64,000 bases of DNA, taken from Oncomelania hupensis. Taxonomy: Eukaryota; Mollusca; Gastropoda; Littorinimorpha; Pomatiopsidae. Shown here in pieces: positions 57,868 through 64,000 of the stretch (positions within the stretch are counted from its first letter, which is position 1; each line of letters opens with the position of its first letter). The notes under the pieces were generated by a model. It was not told the DNA's origin. It ran no database searches and saw only the letters and a program-made list of their open reading frames with translations. Both the position numbers and the translations under genes were made by a program. The stretch is from positions 33,707,691-33,771,690 of the forward strand of contig CM072513.1 in assembly GCA_036898135.1 (NCBI GenBank), given 5' to 3'.

Positions 57868-58683
57868 CTACAGCTTTTGTTCTTCTAAGTGGGTCGCTAG
57901 GTCCTTGTGACAGGCATTGAGAAATTGTTCCTTCACGATCAGGTCATGGAGACTGTCGTAAGACTTCCTTTCGCCTGATAACTCCACCCACTTGTGTAGA
58001 TATGACGACAGGCGCTCCACAAACTGCTTTGGCGTCTTGTCTGACTTAGGCCGGCATTCACGGAAGCGTTTACGGTAGCCCTTCTCTGTAAAGTTGTAGC
58101 ACTGCAACAGGGCCTCTTTCAAGACGTCGTAGTTTTTGGCGTCATCGTTCGACAGTCTGGTGTAAACTTCGAGAGCTTGCCCCGTCAGAAGTGCACTCAG
58201 TCGAATTGCCCAGTCTTGAGGTTGCCAGTTAGAGCTTTCAGCGAACCTTTCGAATCTCGCCAGATAACTGTCAATCTGGTCCTTCCCGTCGACGAAAGCT
58301 GGCAATTTTGGAGCCGTGTTGTCACTGATAACTTGTGGCGCATGCTGCTGTTGCTGGATGCGCGCCAACTCTAGTTGGAACTGCCGATCAGCTTCTCTTT
58401 CCTCACGCCTGCGCTCATCTTCTCTTTCTTTACGCTGCTCTTCTCTTTCTTCACGGCGACGTTGTTCTTCCCTTTCTTCTCGGCGTCGCTGCTCCTCTAA
58501 TTCTAGACGCTTCAGTTCTAATTCTATTTCTTTTTCTAGACGCTTCTCTTCCAATTCTCTTTCTTCGCGCCTTCGCTGTTCTTCTCTTTCTTCACGCAAT
58601 ATTCTCTCCTGGCATTTGACGTACTCCGTCAGCTGTTTGCCTTTTAGATTTAGTTCATCCCCTTTCTGCCAGAAGTCAGCCAT
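57868..58683 (-). CDS. Gypsy Gag N-terminal part, element 2, ended by a nonsense codon
   Basis: It starts at an ATG (MADFWQKGDEL) and carries a longer charged coiled-coil (REEQRRREE repeats) than element 1, then the conserved Gag region (YLARFERFAESSNWQPQDWA). It ends at a TAG (57868-57870) where element 1 has a Gln codon, a single C-to-T change. Downstream remains in frame, so this copy is inactivated by one substitution, unless the stop is read through. Confidence 0.9.
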   Translation of the reverse strand: MADFWQKGDELNLKGKQLTEYVKCQERILREEREEQRRREERELEEKRLEKEIELELKRLELEEQRRREEREEQRRREEREEQRKEREDERRREEREADRQFQLELARIQQQQHAPQVISDNTAPKLPAFVDGKDQIDSYLARFERFAESSNWQPQDWAIRLSALLTGQALEVYTRLSNDDAKNYDVLKEALLQCYNFTEKGYRKRFRECRPKSDKTPKQFVERLSSYLHKWVELSGERKSYDSLHDLIVKEQFLNACHKDLATHLEEQKL

Positions 58684-59213
58684 CTTGATGCTTCTGGAAA
58701 GTTCTTTTAAGGAAAGTTCTTGACTGTAGAGTTCTTTTTCTTGAAAGTTCTTGACTGTGCTGTACCTTTCTAGACTGTTCTAGAACAGCACGCTTTCTGC
58801 AGTAGCGCTGATGCTTGTCACTAGTCGCCTTTGCTGACGCAGGCCCCGCTGTCCTCGTCGTATGCGACGCTGCACCACGCTGGTGTTGATGTACACGCTC
58901 CTGTGCTGAAGTAGACGCGACGTCCGCTCGTCGCTCTCTCTAATACTGGCGATGTAGCTCCGAGACTGTCCCTCGACGTAGTCTTACGGTAGCCACGTAG
59001 TCCCGATCTGTTGTTCGCTCACGAAGCAACTCTTCAGCGACTACACGCCCTTGCAGTCAACCCGAACCTATTGGATGTAGTCCCAGTATGTTGGCCCCTC
59101 TCGACGCAACTTGTTGGCGGCTACCCTCGATGACTGCCTCTCGTAACGTTGACTCGCTTGTTGTAGCAGTTGAACCCTTGGCTATGGCGTGAATCGCGGC
59201 TTGACCCCCAAAA
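58684..59213 (-). other. Leader of Gypsy element 2
   Basis: Runs from the 5' LTR to gag. It is homologous to 39220-39766. Three TTCnnGAA sites occur just before gag, against six in element 1, and the 15-bp periodic array is absent. Confidence 0.8.
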
Positions 59214-60580
<1,367 letters not shown>

Positions 60581-60817
60581 ACAGCGGGAGTGGACAACAT
60601 ACCCGCGCAACTGCTTCAAGCAGGAGGAGAAGCGATGATTGACGCCCTTACCACTATCTGTAACAAGATCTGGCTGAGTGGGAAGTGGCCAACACCATGG
60701 CTCCAGTCGCTTGTCATCACTCTTCCCAAAAAAGGTAACCTTCAGGAGTTTGAAAATTACCACACCATCAGCCTCATCAGCCATCCCAGCAATGTCCTCC
60801 TGAAAATAATACACAAC
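60581..60817 (+). pseudogene. RTE LINE reverse transcriptase, region 0-1
   Basis: It encodes GVDNIPAQLLQAGGEAMIDA, KWPTPWLQSLVITLPKKGNL and HTISLISHPSNVLLKIIHN. The next host codons (NRLKLQAEQ) follow after the TIR element. Compared with the copy near 10.7 kb it is in frame here. Confidence 0.85.
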
Positions 60818-61765
60818 CATCGATGTTGCTAGAAATTTTCAGCATAGGCCTTTGGCCGATTCAGTCACAAACCTTTAGGACATTTTGAAAATCTTTCGGC
60901 CATCATTTTGACTTCTTTCCAACACCAAACGAGAGGCCACTGACAAGTTTCGGTTTCTTTTTCGGCGGCATTTCGAAAACAAAAACTTTTATTGCCGGAA
61001 GCACGCCGTTCGCAACAAGGGGAGTTACTCTAACTCTCTCAGCTGATGTATGTGGAAGGGAAGCACGGTAGCTTAATGGTAGAACTTTGGCTTGCGGATC
61101 TTAAGGTCCCGGGTTCGAGCCCAGGCCGGGGCATTGTGTTGTGTCATTGGGAAAGACACTTTACTCCCATTTCCTACTCCTTCGGATGAGAGTATAAACC
61201 GAGGTCTAGTCTGTGTCGCATACATTCCATCATAACGGACTTTAAAGATCCTGACGCTTATGCCCTAGACGGGTGAGCGCCGGTGACAAGAACACACCCA
61301 GCATGCACCTAGGTCCTTCTCCCCCATCCCTGGCTGCCCAGGATTGTGCTCAGTTGTACGGGCGTCAGACCATGCGCCCAAAGGCTGCGGGTGGGCGTCT
61401 CGGGTGGCTTGAGTTAGATCCTGTATCGGCCAGCGCCTTGAGCAGCTCTTGAGCTGGTAAAGCGCTATATAAGAACGATTAAATAAATAAATAATAAATA
61501 AATAAATAAATGTGTCGTCTGCTTGGCGCTTCCGACACGCGATGTCCCAACAATAACTCATAACACCTTTATTTATCCGATAGGAAATTAATATGGCCAG
61601 AAGCAATAACGATGAAACAGACATGAGACAAGCAAAAAATGGCCAAAGGGTGGCCGATTGAGGTATAAAACCTTAGGACAGCGGGCCGATCAGAACATGA
61701 CTCTTTCCGACATTTGGGAAGTTTATCGGTGAATGGCCGATTTGCCGACGAAAACGACATCACTG
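60818..61765. mobile_element. TIR element with TSD CACAAC, carrying a SINE
   Basis: The ends CATCGATGTTG and (inverted) CAGTGATGTCG are flanked by a perfect 6-bp duplication CACAAC (60812-60817, 61766-61771). Excision restores RTE codons KIIHN-RLKLQAEQ. The subterminal regions have repeated tggccgattcag / atggccgat motifs. About 450 bp of its 948 bp is the inserted SINE. It has no transposase. Confidence 0.75.
61058..61511 (+). mobile_element. Full-length tRNA-derived SINE
   Basis: The head has a good A box (tagcttaatggtagaac, 61069-61085) and B box (gggttcgagcc, 61111-61121), so RNA polymerase III promotion is possible. The central part has ttgtgtcattgggaaagaca and cggactttaaagatcctgac, sequences typical of the conserved central domain of broadly distributed metazoan SINEs. 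The 3' end is gcgctatataagaacg then (ATAAAT)n, 61477-61511, matching the SINE tail at 11066-11342. It is inserted in the TIR element above. Confidence 0.8.
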
Positions 61766-61771
61766 CACAAC

Positions 61772-62330
61772 AGGTTGAAACTCCAAGCTGAACAAATAAT
61801 AACTGAAGAACAAGCAGGATTCAGGGCAGGGGGAAGTACCACTGAACAGATTTTCAACCTCAGAATAATCTGCGAGAAATACCTACAGCACCAACAGCAT
61901 AGGCCTATATGTCATGTGTTTGTAGACTTGAAGAAAGCCTTTGACCGAGTCTGGCATGCAGCTCTGTGAGCAACCATGAAAGTGTACAACATCAGCCCTG
62001 AAATTATTGAAGTCATCAAAATCCTGTATGACAGGACTACCAGTGCAGTCCTCCACAACAACACCATCGGGAACTGGTTTAGAACAACAATCGGTGTGCG
62101 TCGAGGATGACTACTCTCTCCAACACTCTTCAATATCTTCCTAGAGCGCATCTTGTCAGATGCACTTGCAGATTCCGAAGGAACAGTCAGCATAGGGGGT
62201 AGAGCAATCTCCAACCTTCGTTTTGCGAATGACATTGATGGATTGGCAGAGAAAGATGGAGTATGCTGGTTAAACGATCATCTGTGGTGCGACAACGACC
62301 TTAGGGTTACGGGATAGGATAGGATAGGAA
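61772..62330 (+). pseudogene. RTE LINE reverse transcriptase palm fused to 3' tail
   Basis: It encodes RLKLQAEQIITEEQAGFRAG, FVDLKKAFDRVWHAAL (motif A) then a TGA, VRRG then a TGA (the motif B region), and ISNLRFANDIDGLAEKDG. Motif C is NDID where ADDID is expected, so one catalytic Asp is lost. The thumb is deleted: IDGLAEKDG joins directly the conserved 3' end seen at 55-170 and 7132-7225, followed by (GGATA)n. Confidence 0.8.
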
Positions 62331-62355
62331 ATGTTTGTTGTTTAGTCTTAAATTG

Positions 62356-62403
62356 CTTAGTTTTTTGTGGTCCTGATTCGGCTCTTGGCAGTCCGCTACA
62401 CCT
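62356..62403 (+). repeat. Short 3' fragment of repeat R1
   Basis: ttttttgtggtcctgattcg through ctcttggcagtccgct equals the end of R1, inserted between the RTE tail and R1 copy E. Confidence 0.6.
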
Positions 62404-62435
62404 CTAAAAACATTGAATATCAATCTATCTTTTTC

Positions 62436-62995
62436 TTCTAGTGTGCTTTAAATTCCCACTGTCGCTGGCTCTCTCCATTGTTCTTTCTCATTTCTACTCT
62501 GTTGTTCTTTCTCATTTCTACTCTGTTCTCTCAATCTACTATACTATTATCTTCTTCTTCGCTAGACCAGTCACCTACTTTTTTCTTGAAAACTCTTCCG
62601 GGACAAAACTCCTCATTTGTGTGTGAGGTCTGTTGGATCAGCTTGGGAATATTGGACGCTTTCTGCCAAATGGTCACTGGGGCTTCCTATGATGTTATTA
62701 GTTGGCAATGTAGGCATTTAATACATGTATGTGTTTTGTTGATATTTTATAATGATATTTGTATTCTATTTTGTGTTTGTAAACGGGGGTTCGATAAATT
62801 ACAGTATAACCTCAGCGTCCCCTGCGTGGGATGTCTTTATTGTAAAGTGACTGGCTGGTGGATTGCCTTCAGTGTTGCCACTAGGGTTGTTTCGGCAGAT
62901 CTTTTATGCGGATCGGGGGTGAGTCCTCTATCAGCGAATTTGTGGTCTTGATTTTGTGGTCCTGATTCGGCTCTTTGCAGTCCGCTGGACCCTGT
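62436..62995 (+). repeat. Dispersed repeat R1, copy E
   Basis: Near full length. It has a small internal duplication of ttctttctcatttctactctg, ends ctttgcagtccgctggaccc, then an aactaac tail. The reading frame at 62478-62951 shares its second half with copy C, but R1 shows no other protein-like feature. Confidence 0.75.
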
Positions 62996-63027
62996 ATGCA
63001 ATGAAAACCTAACTAACTTTCTTCTAG

Positions 63028-63094
<67 letters not shown>
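63028..63094. repeat. (TAC)n microsatellite
   Basis: A 67-bp TAC run just before the left end of the hAT element. Confidence 0.97.
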
Positions 63095-63095
<1 letters not shown>

Positions 63096-63101
63096 CCGGG
63101 G

Positions 63102-64000
63102 CAGGGCCGGATCCAGAGGGGGGTTACCTGGGTTCCGGAACCCCCCCTTCAAACTTTAAAAAAAAAAAGATTTTTTTTAATGCAGAGTTTCAATTTTTTT
63201 TAAATTGTTTTTAAAACATTGCAGTTTTTAGTCACTTTTGGTCCAAGGTACAAAGAGTTATTTATAGACAATTCAACGGAAGTCCATTTCAAGGGATCCG
63301 TTGAAACGTCCAAAGCATTTTCCCGTTGAAACGACCAAGTAACCCAACCCCTAAGCCTAAATTAGTAAATGCAGCCATATTTTCCTGTTCTGGCCGCAAG
63401 CCTCTTCCAGCATATTCACCTTGATTCTGCTCTAATCCCCAAAAACGACTTTTTAGAAATATTAATTAAGATGCTAAGTTGATAATTATGAACTATAATT
63501 CGTTGCCTGGTTTGGTGAAGTCAGCAAAATGGCAAATGCTTTGACAACTGATGTTATTGTTCCTAGTCAAGCATCCCGACAGACTCTCCGTGACAACCAA
63601 CCTGCTGCCACTCCAGAAGAATATTTCAAGATTAGCATTGCCATTCCTTTCTTGGAACACCTGTCAACCGAATTGGACTCGAGGTACAAAAATGCTGACC
63701 TAGCAGTTGATGGTCTCTGTCTGGTGCCAAGCACTTTAATAGACAATCAGGATGGTTTCATGCAAGGTCCAGAAGGGGTGAAGACACTGGCAATGTTGTA
63801 GGAATCTGACCTACCAGACAACGCTACCCTTGATGCAGAATACCAACGGTGGGTTTGCAAATGGCGAAGTGCTGCTGAGAATGCGACAGCTATCATCCCA
63901 TCCACGGCATCAGAAGCACTGAAACATTGTGACAGGGATTTTTATCCCAACCTGTTCATCATGCTAAAGAACCTTTGCACCCTGCCTGTCACTACTGCCG
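63102..64000 (+). mobile_element. hAT element, left end and transposase part (runs off the window)
   Basis: It begins CAGGGCCGGATCCAGAGGGG, a hAT-type end resembling that of the TIR element at 9698. The transposase C-terminal half follows within 430 bp, so the element is internally deleted or the coding part is a last exon. The right end is outside the window. Confidence 0.6.
63529..64000 (+). pseudogene. hAT transposase C-terminal part (dimerisation region)
   Basis: The frame from 63529 encodes EYFKISIAIPFLEHLSTELD, then a TAG at 63799-63801, then LDAEYQRWVCKWRS and DRDFYPNLFIMLKNLCTLPV, ending TTA at the window edge. The IPFLEHL..EL and FPN...L..LCTLPVTTA patterns are the hAT dimerisation domain as in the P52rIPK/ZMYM1-like group. 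The single stop makes this copy defective. The ATG at 63529 is probably not a true start: cccag-like splice contexts upstream (aagtcag) would fit a last exon. The RNase-H-fold catalytic region lies upstream in such proteins and is not visible. Confidence 0.7.

Overview
Eukaryotic, intron-bearing, repeat-saturated DNA from an animal, most likely a mollusc (gastropod type). Support: tRNA-derived SINEs with a conserved metazoan central domain, RTE-type LINEs of the kind often mis-annotated in mollusc drafts as craniofacial development protein 2, Ty3/Gypsy LTR elements, hAT-like TIR elements and long simple repeats. No prokaryotic gene, CRISPR array, functional tRNA or rRNA gene was seen.

Host genes. 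Two host loci are visible, both on the minus strand. At the left edge (1335-1601) one clean exon resembles the extracellular amino-terminal (ANF-receptor) domain of ionotropic glutamate receptors. The main gene runs from 35781 down to 20829 in at least five exons with compatible phases. It would encode more than 3,100 residues: a roughly 7-kb exon with an internal segmental duplication and 50 tandem 13-residue units, two exons that together form a CARD-like death-fold domain, a short linker exon, and a last exon with a cysteine-rich patch and a cluster of TQT motifs, followed by AATAAA. I do not recognise this architecture as a named family, and it is the strongest candidate for an undescribed gene here.

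Mobile DNA. The window is a nested record of insertions. (1) 8850-12700: a minus-strand RTE LINE with an internally deleted RT carries a solo Gypsy LTR (TSD CTTTT), a TIR element (TSD CATGTT) and a SINE tail. (2) 37321-46468: a minus-strand L1/Tx1-like LINE carries a TIR element just after its RT ADD motif (TSD TGATG) and a second TIR element (TSD TATAAT), which itself contains a Gypsy element (38583-44188). (3) 48705-62330: pieces of what looks like one plus-strand RTE LINE are separated by a 3.1-kb block holding another LINE, a 7.7-kb block holding a second Gypsy element (53761-59830, minus strand), and a TIR element (TSD CACAAC) that contains a complete SINE. (4) 63102-64000: the start of a hAT element with the C-terminal part of its transposase.

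The Gypsy family has integrase upstream of reverse transcriptase, the order known for Gmr1-like elements. Both copies stop before any RNase H. One copy has an in-frame RT deletion between 7-bp repeats. The leader of that copy carries a phased array of heat-shock-element pentamers just before gag.

Other regions. 1.6-8.8 kb, 12.7-20.8 kb, 22.7-27.6 kb and 35.8-37.2 kb hold only repeats, a TA-flanked fold-back element, AGGTCA-rich dispersed repeats, microsatellites and sequence in which I see nothing.
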